A stretch of 64,000 nt of DNA from Ectobius pallidus. Lineage: Eukaryota > Arthropoda > Insecta > Blattodea > Ectobiidae. Position 1 is the first letter of the stretch; each line of letters starts with the position of its first letter. Shown here piece by piece: positions 22,390-33,249 of the stretch. The position numbers and the translations under genes were made by a program. Location: the NCBI GenBank assembly GCA_964059195.1, contig CAXKWD010000007.1, forward strand, positions 57,599,163-57,663,162, read 5' to 3'. The notes beneath the pieces are model-generated. The model was not told where the DNA came from. It saw nothing but the letters and a program-made list of their open reading frames with translations, and did not search any database.

Positions 22390-22984
22390 AGCGCTTTTGC
22401 ATAAAGCACACTCTGAGAAATTATGCACCACTTCAGCCCACTTATTTGTTAAATATGAATTACTTTTAGGGCAGGCATCTCGGACACGCGTTTTAGATAT
22501 TATCTTTGTCCCATCGAATAGTCTCAATCAGTCTCAATTATTGGAAATTAATGGCCCATTTCGTACAGTTTTTTGGAGTAATATATGGTCATGATTTTTT
22601 TTTCGCGAAATCTGCCCTGTTTGTTTCCTTCCACTCATCCCTATAATTACAAAGAAGGATTAGGAACAATACGGATGGGCTGCATTTTGGATAGATGGAG
22701 AGGGAAATGAAGGAACATTAAGGACCGTAAGAAGGATATTGATAGGCAACAGGTAATTTCTCAATGTATGGATAAGGTTTCACTTAAATTACGGACAATC
22801 AAAAACTCTCTCCGCAGCTCTGTTTACCACCCATGCGAAGGTAGGTGTTTCTCTTTCCTTACAGACTCGTAGCAGGTATATCAGTGCAGGTCATGTTAAC
22901 TATTGATGTGCATCTGTTTGCTACTGTCGATGAGTATAAATCTGGAATAAGTCTTTCTTTCTTTCTTTCTTAGTCGTAGTTTTA

Positions 22985-23397
22985 CCTCTCTCTTTTAGGA
23001 TTTAAGTGACCCAAGCCTTAAAGGGCCGCGACCTGTCGGGAGAGGGATTATCGTTGGATCACATACATACTTTTTTGACAAGACAAGGACATGGAGGGCC
23101 TCCCCGGATGAGTGATCAGCCCAATGCCGGGGCCACCTCCGAGACAACACGAACACATAGGACGATACACACCAGTCACACACACACTCACTCAGAACAA
23201 GGTAAGGATTGGAATGAAGTTGAGAATGACGGCCAGATGATATCCGGGATCACAAGGGCCTCAAGTTACCTGACATTTGTTTCACAGGTGAGAGAAAACC
23301 CCGGAAAAAACTTCACCTGGGTAACCTGTCCCGACCAGGAATCGATCCCGCTGCTTCAGATGATTGAACGCATCCCCCGAGTCACAGCGGTGGACTC
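22985..23397 (-). repeat. tRNA-derived SINE (family S1), minus strand
   Basis: Reverse complement of the 8763-9196 type, from the tail (TTTTAGGATTTAAGTGACCC on plus) to the head (CACAGCGGTGGACTC on plus). A TTTC microsatellite (22950-22972) precedes it. Confidence 0.8.
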
Positions 23398-24272
23398 TGG
23401 AATAAGTAATTACATTATTATTCTTTAAATAAAGTTTTCGAAAATAAATTAAAGCGAGTGAATTTGTGATGTCATGAAAACGATAAACATTTTCAACATC
23501 TCCTGTACATAGGTGAGTATAATGTTACTTTTATTTCTTACTTCATATATTATTTTAATTCCATCTCTTAGGCGATTGTCGCCAACGATCTGTGAGAATC
23601 TGTCTCATTTGTAAGGGGGAAGAATCTTAGTTTCATATCCTGGCTAACTGTAAGGGTTTGGAAAAAGGGAGGAAGAAATATCCTATCATTATATTTTATG
23701 GCAACGAGCATGTGTGACATTACTGGCAGGTGAAACTGAGGAGAGGATTGGGAAATTTCGAATGAAGGCTCAGTTTCTAAAAAGCGGGGAAGGGGGTGAG
23801 GATGGGTAACGGAAATAACTATTGAAGCAAGGCTGCATCTGTAATATATCTTTCTGCTTTCACTTAATGTGTTTGTGTTTGTTATATATTTTATTTTTCT
23901 CTCTTCTTTTGTTTTGAACAAGCATGTACAGTCCATGCAACCCGTGCGAATGTTTGAAATTTGTTATGTAAAAAATAATTAACATAATACAGTAAATACA
24001 CTTAGTTCCACTCTGTGTAATATAAGTTTTCTATTCTAAATTTAATGAAGATATATTTACCTGACAATTGATGCAGTCCCGGGTTGTATTGGAGAGTAAG
24101 GTGTCGGAAGGTATAATTTACTCAGGTGTGAGCCAATAATTAGTGGGTTGATATCTTTACATACCTTCTTTTCAACACTTCTCCATCGTTTCTGCATCTG
24201 TAGCTCAGCGGTGCAAGAGATTCTGGCATCTCAGCGAGGATGGTGACACACGACAGGTTTTTATACAGTATA
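23398..24272. other. No gene or repeat recognised
   Basis: AT-rich spacer. The 122-codon frame on the minus strand at 23568-23936 has no recognisable motif. Confidence 0.4.
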
Positions 24273-24410
24273 TACGAGGGAGAATCAAATGAAAACTGTT
24301 TTAATGCCGGAAGAATGTTTGCTTGTACGTTATTTTACTACATAGTCCCCTCCCAGTTCAATGCACTTACGCTATCGGATAGGAAGTGCTTCGATACCGC
24401 GTGAGAAAAA

Positions 24411-24620
24411 TTATTTTGTTTGAACCTGTAGCCACTCGTGCACCGCCGATTTAACGTCTTCATCAGACTTGAACTTCTGCCCTCCAAGGTGCTCCTTTAA
24501 TGGACCAAAGATTTGGAAATCTGTTGGTGCCAAAGCGAAGGGGATTGCTGAGTGCATGTGTTTATATTCAACACGATAACGCCGTCCCCATGCTGCTCTT
24601 GCAACCATGAAACCATCCAC
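24411..24620 (-). pseudogene. Mariner transposase C-terminal fragment (left half)
   Basis: Encodes LAPTDFQIFGPLKEHLGG, the conserved segment around the third catalytic residue of mariner transposases (normally DLAPSDYHLF), then a helix with VHEWLQ. In the usual motif the catalytic Asp sits in the PSD/PTD triplet, retained here as PTD. Upstream sequence is missing. Confidence 0.65.
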
Positions 24621-24639
24621 GACATTTGCTTCAAGTGCC

Positions 24640-24869
24640 TCCCATATCCACCATACTCGCCAGCTTTGGCACCATTATATTTCCACATGTTTGATCCATC
24701 AAAGGATTACCTTTGAGGGCAGAAGTTCAAGTGTGACAAAGGCGTCCAATCGGGGGTGCAAGAGTGGCTACAGCGTCAACCAAAAGACTTTTTCTCATGC
24801 GGTATCGAAGCACTTCCTATCCGATGGCGTAAGTGCTTTGAACTGGGAGGGGACTACGTAGAAAAATAA
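24640..24869 (+). pseudogene. Mariner transposase C-terminal fragment (right half)
   Basis: Reads PPYSPALAPLYFHMFDPS, a stop, then GQKFKCDKGVQSGVQEWLQ and GIEALPIRWRKCFELGGDYV to a final TAA. Here the expected PTD/PSD is PLY, so the third catalytic residue is lost. Faces away from the left half. Confidence 0.65.
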
Positions 24870-24952
24870 CGTTCAAGCAAACATTCTTCCTGCACGAAAA
24901 CAGTGGAAAAAAATAATTGCTGTTTTCATTTGATTCTACCTCGTATAAATAT

Positions 24953-25735
24953 TGTCACAATGCCGCGATTTCCCCACAAACTACTAGAAACCGCTGACGT
25001 CGATAAAGATCACGCCTTGCTTATTGAACAGATTGCAGCCGCTCACCGGTGGGCGTCGCATTAGGGGACACGACGCATTAGGGGACTATGCGCTCCGTGG
25101 GGGAAGGCCTGTGGGGAGGAGCCACGTGCTAAGGGGTGTGACCGAGTGCCGCTACAAGCTTCTAGATCATGCGTGGACAGAAACATCGAGACATTATCTC
25201 CAGAACATTCGTCGGGCCTATATAAGCCCTGAGCAAAGCCGTTGAGAACAGAGAGAATGTGGACAGAGTGTGTGTAAATTGGACAGTGTAAACTGATAAG
25301 TGTGAACTCAAGTAAGTGTGACTTGAGGGCTGAGGAACCACTGACCGGAGGAACTAGTGAACGGAGGAACTAGTCGACGGAGGAATTAGTGACCGGAGTA
25401 ACTAGTGAACGGAGAAGCTGGTGCTTGACTGAACTGAGACAGTGCCGTTCCTGTGAACACAGCGCGACGGGTGGATCGTGCAGCGGCAGCGAGGACTGCG
25501 GAGTTGACCAACGTGGCATTGAGCTACCTTGAATTGGGAGTCCGCACAGTATGTGTGAACGGAGAGAGTGCTGTGACTTGGAGTCAGCACAGTGGAAGTG
25601 AGCAGAAGGGTGAACTGGAGAACAATCAGGAGTTTTCTGGTTGTATTGAGCATTGTTATTGGAAATAATGGAACCTCCATTCTTCAATTAGAAGACAAGT
25701 GTTCGGATTTCGAACCCCGACGAGCCCTTGTTACA
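24953..25735 (+). mobile_element. Solo LTR (783 bp) with ATAT target duplication
   Basis: It starts TGTCACAATGCCGCG and ends CCCTTGTTACA (TG...CA), flanked by the direct 4-bp repeat ATAT at 24949-24952 and 25736-25739. A TATA box (TATATAAG, 25219-25226) and a short minisatellite (GGAACTAGTGAACGGA-like, about 25335-25410) lie inside. No second LTR or internal coding region is present, so it is best explained as an LTR left after recombination. The 4-bp duplication suits Gypsy-like elements, but ATAT could match by chance in AT-rich DNA. The open frames inside are not genes. Confidence 0.6.
25219..25226 (+). promoter_or_regulatory. TATA box of the solo LTR
   Basis: TATATAAG in a GC-richer surround, about 265 bp into the LTR, as expected for an LTR promoter at the U3/R boundary. 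Transcription start not determined. Confidence 0.5.
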
Positions 25736-25739
25736 ATAT

Positions 25740-26232
25740 AACACACCGCATATGAAACTATAATTGTTATTTATTAATCAAAGCAAAGCTGTCGTTTTAT
25801 ATCTGTGCCTCTCGCCGACCGTTGGAATTTTGTTACAAGGAGCAGGTATTCCATGTATTCCAATACAAAAGACATCCGGTTCCCTTTCTAGTCATTGCTT
25901 GTCCGAGCTCAAATCTGTTCTCATCTGCTGCCCGTTGTAAATTTAAGAAACGTTTTTGTGCACGCTAGTAGAATCTCTTCTCCTACCAGGAAATAGTCAC
26001 GGGACAGACCGACAGAGATATAATACGATGTCTGTAGTTTACTATTGTTACAACATATCATATTAATTGATACTAGACTGATGTTTACTAACTACGTATA
26101 TTGATAGAACTCATGTAATGTACTGATGCCGCTTCATACTAGATTGACTTAACGTACCGACTGCTGTTTACAGAGTATGTTAATAGAATGATTTAGACTA
26201 CTGTTCACATGATGCACTAATGGTGACTGCTA
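25740..26232. other. Spacer with weak ~65-bp tandem repeats
   Basis: From about 26030 the sequence repeats blocks such as ACTAGA(C/T)TGA, TTGATAGAACTCATGTAATG and ACTG(A/C)TGTTTAC at about 60-70 bp steps. Similar sequence (TTGATAGAGTGATGTAATGA) resumes right after 28037, so the transposon 26233-28037 appears to have inserted into this array. Confidence 0.5.
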
Positions 26233-28037
26233 CAGTGCGACCACATTAACATTCAATCGCTGGAGGGGAGGTAAGAGCGCTACTAGCAGATGGTCGGGGG
26301 CGATCTGGACTAGCAAGGAATGAAGGTACAGTCACATTAACAATACTGTAGAATAACGCAAAACATGTAGACTACTAATACTGTTTGTTACTTATCTTCA
26401 AGTTACTACCATGCCTGCTGGTGATAGGATGAATAGGCTAATGCTGTGTATGTCTATAATAATAATAATAATAATAATAAATTAATCATAATTTCATACT
26501 TTATTAAGCCTAATGTAAATTTAGGCTGGAAGACGATGATTCGCTATCTGAATCGGAGTCACTCTCGGAATCCAGTCCTCCAAGATTAATGACAAATCGC
26601 TCAATTTCGTCATCCATCGTCATCCAGTGATCAGTTCCCAATAAGCACTTTCCAGTCGTTTTACATGAGTTACAGCGGCTTTCCCTCTTCTGCTGTTATA
26701 TTTACACTGCTTGTATTGTGCTATTTCTTATTTCAGCTGCACTCTGATCCACATTACGATCCGCAATTCTTCGTTTTATGATGCTCCAAATGTACTCGAT
26801 GGCGTTTAGGTCGCAATGGTACGGAGGTAATCTTATAGTTTCATGCCCGTACATTTCGAAAATAGAGTCAACGCGGTACTTCTGTGGTGGACGTCGAACC
26901 CGCACAAGTTCCATTAATTCTACTTTCGTCATGTCGGCTTCTTAAGCAACGTTGTGTCTGTCCAGCCAAGGTTGAATTTCTACCTTTCTCGACGCCATTG
27001 TTGGAGGTTTATCATACTGCACGGAGTGATATGGAGCATTATCCAAGGCAATGAGACAGTTTGGTGGGAGACTGGGGATGAGCATTTCTCGGATCCACTT
27101 TGAAAAATTCTCAAAATTCAATTCATCGTGATAATCGCCATTCTTAGTCTTCGACTTGAAGATTAAAAATGCTCCAGTTACAAACCCTTCTTCACTGCCA
27201 GCATGAACAATTATCCACCGTTGTCCGACACTGTCATTCTTTAACACACCATCCGTTGTATTGTCTTTCCAACATTTGTTCACGGTATAAGTAGGGTGAA
27301 TCCACGTCTCATCCAGAAATATCACTGTTTTCTTGTTCTCATCAGCGTTGTCATTTTTCCTTATTCTTCTGAGGTATTTTGCCCTCCACTCAACAATATC
27401 ATTCCTTTCCATTAAAAATAATCTTCTATTCTTGCATTTCTTAAATTTAAATCCAATATCCCGAAGGAATGTGCGCGAAAGCTCTCGTTCTCCTGGGAAG
27501 TTACGTTCACTTTTTAGAGTGGCTAACACTTTTTTAAAAGTTGGATCCTCCTTCTTTATCGTATAATAATTGTGAACTGTTTCTCGAATACCACACAAAT
27601 CAAAGGCATCGATGTCGATTTTCTTTGAACTGCATTTTCGTTCTTTACCCGGGGATTGTAGTAGCTGCTAATTTCCATTCTTTTCTGATTTTACTTATTG
27701 TGGATTCAGACTTCCCAGTAAGAGCTGCAGCACGTTTAGTCGCATTTGTGATGGGATGTTTCAGTGTTCCGGAAGACTTTTCTGCATCACAACACTCTAT
27801 CTGATGATCTCACGGCCCTCGCTGTGTATAGTTGGTTTCACTTTCGAAGACATTATACAATAGTTATCGTTACACAGTCACTCCTTGCCCAGACAGTACA
27901 TCTACCAAGACAGTACATCTACCCAGGATATAAAGAGAGCATGAACTGAATGTAAGCGGAGTATCCTCTTACCCTCCCTCTCGCCGCATGTGTTAGTTCG
28001 CATATTTTCCGCAATGATTCTTAATGTGGTCGGACTG
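26233..28037 (-). mobile_element. Sailor-like IS630-Tc1-mariner transposon with TIRs
   Basis: The left end CAGTGCGACCACATTAA and the right end (reverse complement CAGTCCGACCACATTAA) are inverted repeats flanked by TA on both sides, as in all Tc1/mariner relatives. A second conserved block (GGAGGGGAGGTAAGAG / GAGGGAGGGTAAGAG) lies further in at both ends. A shorter copy of the end motif (TACAGTCACATTAA) lies at about 26325. Total 1805 bp with the transposase on the minus strand. Confidence 0.75.
26702..27853 (-). pseudogene. Sailor-like (DD81E) transposase, one stop and frameshifts
   Basis: Start ATG at 27853 (MSSKVKPTIHSEG). A helix-turn-helix region (NATKRAAALTGKSESTISKI) is followed, after a frameshift near 27650, by a long open frame with all catalytic residues: VIFLDETW, LIALDNAPYHS and LPPYHCDLNAIEYIW. 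An in-frame TAA at about 26939 interrupts the region between the second Asp and the Glu; the spacer is 81 codons including that stop. Another frame change lies near 27810. The damage is light, so this copy died recently compared with 15862-17124. Confidence 0.75.
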
Positions 28038-28065
28038 TACTTACTGACGATGTTGATAGAGTGAT

Positions 28066-28210
28066 GTAATGACTTAACGTTAGGGAGAGAGGAATCATTG
28101 GCTTCACGCTACGCGGTTACCGAAGTACATTGTGAATGGCAGTGTTTGGCGAGTTTCACCCCTACTCCTTAGATCTCCGAAGCCGGTTCTTAGTCACTGT
28201 TCTTTCTTCA
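28066..28210 (-). repeat. Dispersed repeat, family C end, inverted
   Basis: The minus strand reads GGTAACCGCG...GTGAAGCCAATGAT...CCTCTCTCCCTAACGTTAAG, matching 1255-1290 and especially 39880-39935. Confidence 0.55.
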
Positions 28211-28239
28211 CAGAACAAATTAATGTCTTTCATAGCGTA

Positions 28240-28395
28240 GAGTTCACGGTGACACAGATTAAATAAAATAACTTCTAGACTCTTCCCTATGCCTCACTTT
28301 TGTGCTCATAGAATCGTACGCCTATAAATAAGGTTTTTTTATTTGTTTCGGTTAATGATATTTAATTTTTTGATGAAGAGTCCAAGCTGGAAATG
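28240..28395 (+). repeat. Dispersed repeat, family B, copy 2
   Basis: Direct match to 545-700 (see that entry). The remaining sequence to 28618 shows nothing recognisable. Confidence 0.6.
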
Positions 28396-28622
28396 AATTG
28401 AAAATGTAACTGCCATAGGCCTAATGTATTACCAAAGAAAATCACATTACGGTATATAAAAATTATGGCAAAATAATTATTTTAAAGTTTGCTTGAAGCT
28501 GCTTCCCTTTCTTGCAACAAAGATACTGCAATTGTTTGAGCTGAATAAAAACACTTTCTTTAACGCACTTTATTTACCTTCGTAAACTTCTGGACCGTTT
28601 CGCAGGTGGTGTTCCTGCATCA

Positions 28623-29658
28623 TGTAACGTGCTTCAAGGGCTAAACACCCAAGGCCGTACAAAATACAACTAATGTTGATAGGTGGTAGCATATAATGAA
28701 TAGGAAGCAGGGGTTTCCACATCAAATATAAATATTTTAATTTCAGCAAAGCCAGTTTATTACAAATTTCCAAGTTCCCATATAAGGGGAGGCTCTTCAA
28801 ACAGTGTGCTTATAAAGTAGAAATAGAAAAATACACATCCTGTGAAGCAGGCTTACAGAAGTCAATTAAGTTTGGCAAGCATCCCTGTGAAACAGGCTTA
28901 CAGAAGTCAGTTAAGTTTTGCAAGCATCCTGTGAAGCAGGCTTACAGAAGTCAGTTAAGTTTGGCAAGCATTCCTTCAAAAAAATGTATAACGGAGTAAA
29001 TATGACAGCAACCGAAAAATATAGAAAAGTGGTGGGTAAAACAAAACGAAAGCTAAATTAAATAAACTAAAACCCACCAGCAAGAAAACCAACTAAAAGA
29101 ACATACCTGCAGAAATTAATAGAGTTGAAAATCAAAGCAAATTAGCCTACATGGTGTAGGAATCCCACCGCAAAGGCTTTCACCTACCCTCACAGGCAAG
29201 GCCTCCAGCTCCGCGGTATCCTGGAGTTTCACAATGCAAGACGGCGATGTCACCTCATCACTTGCATGTAGACAGGGAAGCCTTTCCTCGCCCGGAGATC
29301 GGAAGACTTCCTCGTACCAAGATCCAAAGTCAACTCACTACTGTTCCGCGCTCGGAACAAGAAAAACTCCCCCCCGGGAAACGCCCCCTCAGTTAGTACC
29401 AGCTCCTGCATAAAGAGAGCGTTTAGCGGGCAAAGAGAACAGAAAAACAAAACCAAAGGCCAAAAGGGCTAAAAAGAAAACGCACCCGGCAAACAACGGA
29501 AGGGAGACTTGCGCAGACAAAACACGGCAAAATGTGTACGTAACATAAGGGGAAACATGATATAAACAATAACCTAAATTTAGAATAAAATAACCTAACG
29601 TGAGTAAAAGCAATATAAATATATTAGAGAAAACACAGTGCCGGCAATAAGCGGCACA
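28623..29658 (-). repeat. 3' LTR
   Basis: 1036 bp. On the plus strand it starts TGTAACGTGCTTCAAGGG and ends CAATAAGCGGCACA. It contains a three-copy ~46-bp minisatellite at 28839-28975. Confidence 0.85.
28839..28975. repeat. LTR minisatellite, 3 x ~46 bp
   Basis: The block GAAGCAGGCTTACAGAAGTC followed by A(G/A)TTAAGTTTGGCAAGCATC occurs three times, and again three times in the other LTR (35002-35140). It was therefore present before insertion and could act as a promoter-proximal element. Confidence 0.8.
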
Positions 29659-29675
29659 TCCTCTCCGGCCCAGCA
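29659..29675 (-). other. Candidate polypurine tract
   Basis: On the minus strand GGGCCGGAGAGGATG directly abuts the TG of the 3' LTR, the place where plus-strand DNA synthesis is primed. It is short and not purely purine. Confidence 0.4.
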
Positions 29676-32600
29676 AAAGTATTGTCTTTGCAAAAATTCG
29701 TCCATTAGAGAAAATAGGCCTGCCATAATGAGCATTAATGTCTTCACCAAAATGAAAATTAATAGGGTCCACCTCTCAAATAATTCAGAATTGATAAATG
29801 TGAGTAACCAGAGTCTTAACTTTGCGTAGCCATAACAACAGCACAGAAACACCATGTAGTCTATTACATCGTGTAGAGAAACCCTAGACATGTAGTAATA
29901 ACCAGTAGTTTGTATTGTGGTAATAATCCAGTAGTTGGTGACGGAGTAATCTTCTGTTGTAGTAGTTGTCAATGAAGACTGGTGAGTAGAATTTGATTGG
30001 TAGAGTTGAGCAGCAGATGAGAAGATTTCAGCAGAAGTTTTGATATATGGCAGGGCTATTTCTGGTTTCAGAAGAAGCAGCGCTAGGCGTCCTCAGCGTG
30101 CCAACACAACAGCAGAGTAGAGGGTGGCCCAAAACAGAATGGCGACAATCTCGGCAGGAACATACTAATTGGGCCATTGAGGAGGGCCACGCACCAATGC
30201 ACAGAACAATCTGAAAATACAAACTTACATGTATGAAAACCAGGTACGTACACATTTTAAGAATTGACAAAATAGTCCCTGAAGGGGAAAAGGAGCCATT
30301 TAAGCACAAAATTGAAAATCAATATTGGCTTTTGAAAATGGATCATTAATTATAACTTCTTTTTTTTTCAAAATGTTTCTAGAAAAGTTATTATTGCAGA
30401 CTGAACACCCTAAAATCTAAAACACATGTTTATAAAGTCTCTTAGACAATAAATCCCTGAAGGGGTAATAATAAGAAATGTTACATTCTTACAGTGGAAC
30501 CAGCCAGTAAATGTAACTACTACATTTCCTTTCCTTTTTTATATATATTTTTTTTTCTTTAAATTTTCACAAGATTTCAAAGAATGAAAGTTTATGACTA
30601 TTAAATTGTTTAAGTGTTCGATGGTTCCATTACCACACCATTACATAGAAAATAATTTGGAAATAAGCCCAAATTAGGTTTTTTTGAAGAGACAATCAAT
30701 TAACAACTTCACCAATGGAAGTAGATTTACAATAAGTTAATATACAATTGCTTTGAATAGAGTAAAAGAGTAATTTTGTATATACAAATATAATAAATTA
30801 ATTTAATAAATAGTTTAATAAATAATTTAATGATTAATTTAAATTGATCAATATTATTTGTATTAACACATAATTTAAATAGAAAATTTCTTTCCATGTA
30901 AGGTTTTATAGACTGAGTCATATTGAGTTTTTTTTTTATCTCTTGATTTGTAGATTTTTTTTATTAGTGAGGAAATTTAATGTTAAACATGAAACATAAA
31001 AATGAAAATGCAGTTGAAAGAGAGAAAATGATATAGCAAAATGAAAATGAAATGTATGGTGATAATGAAAGGACGATGGGAAAGATGTAAATGTAGTAAA
31101 TGGTGTAAATGATGTAAAAGAACAAAGGAATAAATGAATGTAAATGATGTAAAAAGGAAATGCATGAATGTACTAGTACAATAGTAGGATGAAAGTAATG
31201 GAAAATATGAAAAATGGAGCGTATTCGTCGGGCAGGAGCTAAAGAGGTAAATATATAAGAAAGGAAGTAGGGCCAGCTTCTTCAAATCTGCTACGACGCC
31301 GTCCGCACCTCGGCGGATCAGGGAACCGCCTTCTAGAAGTCGAGCACACACACTTTCAGTCTTTCTCGGGCAGTACGGGGGTCTGTAAAAGAAAGAAACC
31401 AAAACCTCGGGGTTCAATATCCCGGCAACGGAAACCATTGTCCACGCCCCGCTGAAAAGGAATTCCCGGTAACTCACCCCGGCAACGGAAACCATTGTCC
31501 ACGCCCCGCTGAAAAGGAATTCCCGGTAACTCCTCAGCCATCCGAGGACAAAGAAGGAAAAAGCAACCTCCTCCATGGAATTTGCAGACGTACCTGGAAG
31601 CCGCGAACCGAAACCAGGCACGTCCTCCCATGAAAGAGTCAAAAACATCCGTCAAAACAACGGTCAGAAGGCACCGCCAACGAACGCAATAGAAAATTGA
31701 AAGAACAATGAAAGACCAGTTTATATAAACTGATAATCAAAAGATCCATTTGAAAATACAACTTACTTTAGATTTCAACACTGGCATTAGTTTAATACTA
31801 CTTAAATTAGTTGAAGTAAATTTCAAAACCAGTGAAACCTTAAATTCAATTATTTTGAGTTGACTAGACTTAACCAGATTTTTTTTTTTTTGAGTCATCA
31901 TTTCCTATTGTTTTTTTTTTCAGCACAAGTATTAATTAGCCGCAAAAAACGAACCAGAGAAGGTTCAAAAGCAAACTTTGAAAGCGGCAAGATTTTTCTT
32001 TTTTTTTAAGCCAGGTCGGACAATGCTTTGCGTTAGATAGAGGTTTTGGATACTAGATATTAGTACACTATCATCAATAGAACACAATAATAATAATACA
32101 AATGTAATAATCCACTAAGTATATAGAAAAAAATAATAATAAAGTAATTTTGAAAATGATAAATCATATCATAGAAAAAAGAAATTAACCTGATATTAAT
32201 TTTATACTTTCTATTTACAGAAAGAAAACAAAACAGCAGGTATGCAGAAACAAAAAACAAACAAAACGGAGAGATGCAGCCAAACAAAACAAACTAAGAG
32301 ACGACAACAGCGCAGAGCCACACTAGAAAGGGGAAACCGGCGCTAGCAAAGGACATCAGAAGAAAAATATGTATAATAATGAGAATGGTGTAAGGAACTT
32401 TAGAAATAAATGTAGCTGATATATATAGGCCTATATGTCCAAAAAAACCAACAAAAAGCTATATATTTTTATCCCTAATGAAAAATCCCATATCCAAAAC
32501 AAAGCCAAAAAATTTAAATGTAACGAGCTGACGACTCTCAACAACAAACACAAAACATGAATACGCGAATTTAAAACTACTAAGAATATAATAATAGCAA

Positions 32601-32883
32601 TATCTATATGTTTATTTATTTTATAAATGAACACCCTTAAAAACGGGACACAAAAAAACATTTTAATCAAGATTCGCTTATTCATGTTTTAGTGGAAACC
32701 GAGGGTCTAGATAGGAGGAAGAGAGAAAGATAAGAGAAAGAAGAAATAAAGCAGAGAAGAAAGAAGAAAAGAAACCCCTACCTTATGCAAAATATTTTAT
32801 ACCACTTGAAAAATGCCGAAAAACCTTTTTTTTATATATATACACAAATATAGAGCAAAACAAATTTAGCATTTAGAATATAG
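29676..32883 (-). other. Non-coding or unrecognised internal region of the LTR element
   Basis: 3.2 kb where pol would be expected. On the minus strand it is T-rich; the open frames give hydrophobic low-complexity peptides with no retrotransposon motif. A 57-bp perfect tandem duplication at about 31423-31535 (19 codons, SYREFLFSGAWTMVSVAG twice) lies in the longest frame (30983-31648). No envelope-like protein can be argued. Confidence 0.5.
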
Positions 32884-33249
32884 TTAGGTTCTAAGGTAGA
32901 CAGAGGACAGAGTAGAAAAGAAAAGACGACAGAGAAAACCCCCAAAGAAAGAAAACCCTAAGAAAGAAGAAAAATTTCCCCGCCTAACTTGACTCGGGCA
33001 GCTTGGGAATGTCGGCTCCCATATCTTCATGCCCTCACATGAAGACCCCTGAGTGCTAGAGTCAATATGAAAGCGGTGGGCATAAGCAAAATCATAGTTA
33101 ACCAGACAAAAGCTACTTCCAGAATCTAATAAAGCCTGACAGTAATGAGAATTCAAAGAGATTTGGAGTAAGGGAAGCTTACTCCCTAGTGTTGCTACTA
33201 TAGGAAAATTTACTGTCCCTGAATTGTTATTAGCAGATTTCACCGCTAG
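32884..33249 (-). pseudogene. Retrotransposon aspartic protease fragment
   Basis: Encodes PLLQISLNSHYCQALLDSGS with SFCLV following: the LLDSGSS motif is the active-site D-S/T-G of retroviral-type proteases, which cleave the Gag polyprotein. The flap region is not clearly present, and the frame then runs into a Phe/Ser-rich tail with no RT. It is in the same frame as the end of gag, separated by one TGA (33250-33252). Confidence 0.65.

Larger units (their letters stand above)
24273..24945. mobile_element. Inverted-duplicate mariner derivative
   Basis: The termini are inverted repeats: TACGAGGGAGAATCAAATGA from 24273 and its near-complement ending TCGTA at 24945, with TA on both sides. Both ends encode the C-terminal end of the same mariner transposase, facing outward: minus strand LAPTDFQIFGPLKEHLGG and EDVKSAVHEWLQ, plus strand PYSPALAP, VQEWLQRQPKDFF and RKCFELGGDYVEK. 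The element therefore consists of two 3' halves joined head-to-head, a palindromic internal-deletion derivative. It has no catalytic N-terminal half. Confidence 0.7.

Noticed and set aside
25453..25687. Overlapping open frames on both strands
   Set aside because: They lie inside the solo LTR; no motif and no coding bias visible.
29389..29972. Hydrophobic open frames near the 3' LTR as a membrane protein
   Set aside because: They straddle the LTR boundary and change between the two LTR copies.
30983..31648. 221-codon frame as a possible envelope or accessory gene of the LTR element
   Set aside because: No signal peptide followed by a fusion or transmembrane pattern, low-complexity C-terminus from T-rich DNA, and a recent internal duplication.
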